A stretch of DNA of 12,518 nt, from NCBI GenBank assembly GCA_934424575.1, contig CAKRXU010000055.1, positions 1 through 12,518 of the forward strand. Reading direction: 5' to 3'. A program made the position numbers and the translations under genes. Source of the stretch: an uncultured Blautia sp. (GTDB lineage: Bacteria > Bacillota > Clostridia > Lachnospirales > Lachnospiraceae). The notes under the pieces were generated by a model. It was not told where the DNA came from and did no database searches. It saw only the letters and a list, made by a program, of their open reading frames with translations. Shown here in pieces: positions 12,497 to 12,518 of the stretch. The number at the start of each line of letters is the position of its first letter. Position 1 is the stretch's first letter.

Positions 12497-12518
12497 TTGG
12501 ACCCAAAAAGAGTTATAA
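12497..12518 (+). CDS. Possible start of a further gene, cut by the window edge
   Basis: AAAAGGGAG (12483-12491) is followed five bases later by TTG 12497, and the frame reads M-D-P-K-R-V-I to the edge. The position just after a strong terminator and the good Shine-Dalgarno suggest a TTG-started gene. Only seven codons are visible, so nothing can be said of function. Confidence 0.3.

Overview
The window looks like a chromosomal segment of a gut Lachnospiraceae (Blautia, Dorea or Mediterraneibacter type). The grounds are moderate GC content, strong GGAGG ribosome binding sites, acetogen-style corrinoid methyltransferase genes, solitary ECF S components and the style of the proteins. The species cannot be fixed from the sequence alone.

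Layout, left to right. (1) 1-3882, plus strand: one corrinoid methyl-transfer operon. It holds the end of a URO-D-family methyltransferase, a 48-residue unknown protein missed by length cut-offs, a corrinoid protein, a methyltetrahydrofolate:corrinoid methyltransferase, an ASKHA/2Fe-2S reductive activator and a Cys-rich DUF2284 protein. It ends at a hairpin at about 3951-3984. Together these would demethylate an unidentified methylated substrate, carry the methyl group on cobalamin, pass it to tetrahydrofolate and rescue oxidised cobalamin. (2) 4049-4873: a small Nif11-like protein translationally coupled to a LOG-family (TIGR00730) Rossmann protein. (3) 4927-6175: a collapsed sugar-alcohol operon. 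Pieces of a BglG-type regulator, galactitol EIIC, an FGGY sugar kinase, a zinc-type dehydrogenase and a class II aldolase are joined head to tail, and none is complete. (4) 6201-7039: one copy of a structured dispersed repeat, an inverted repeat covering a promoter-like stretch and the ribosome binding site, and a C39-like cysteine peptidase. (5) 7257-9599, minus strand: ECF S component, a PLP class V aminotransferase resembling pyridoxamine-pyruvate aminotransferase, and a second, related ECF S component. A structured leader precedes the first gene of this operon. (6) 10039-12518, plus strand: a BD-FAE-like esterase with a good promoter, the second copy of the structured repeat, an RsmH paralogue with a basic N-terminal extension, a strong terminator, and possibly the first codons of another gene.

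The points most worth a second look are the dispersed repeat, whose hairpins stay paired through compensatory changes; the operon scar, with two in-frame chimeric reading frames; the possible vitamin B6 salvage operon with its leader; and the 48-residue protein inside the corrinoid operon. All calls come from reading the sequence and recalled family knowledge; no search was run.
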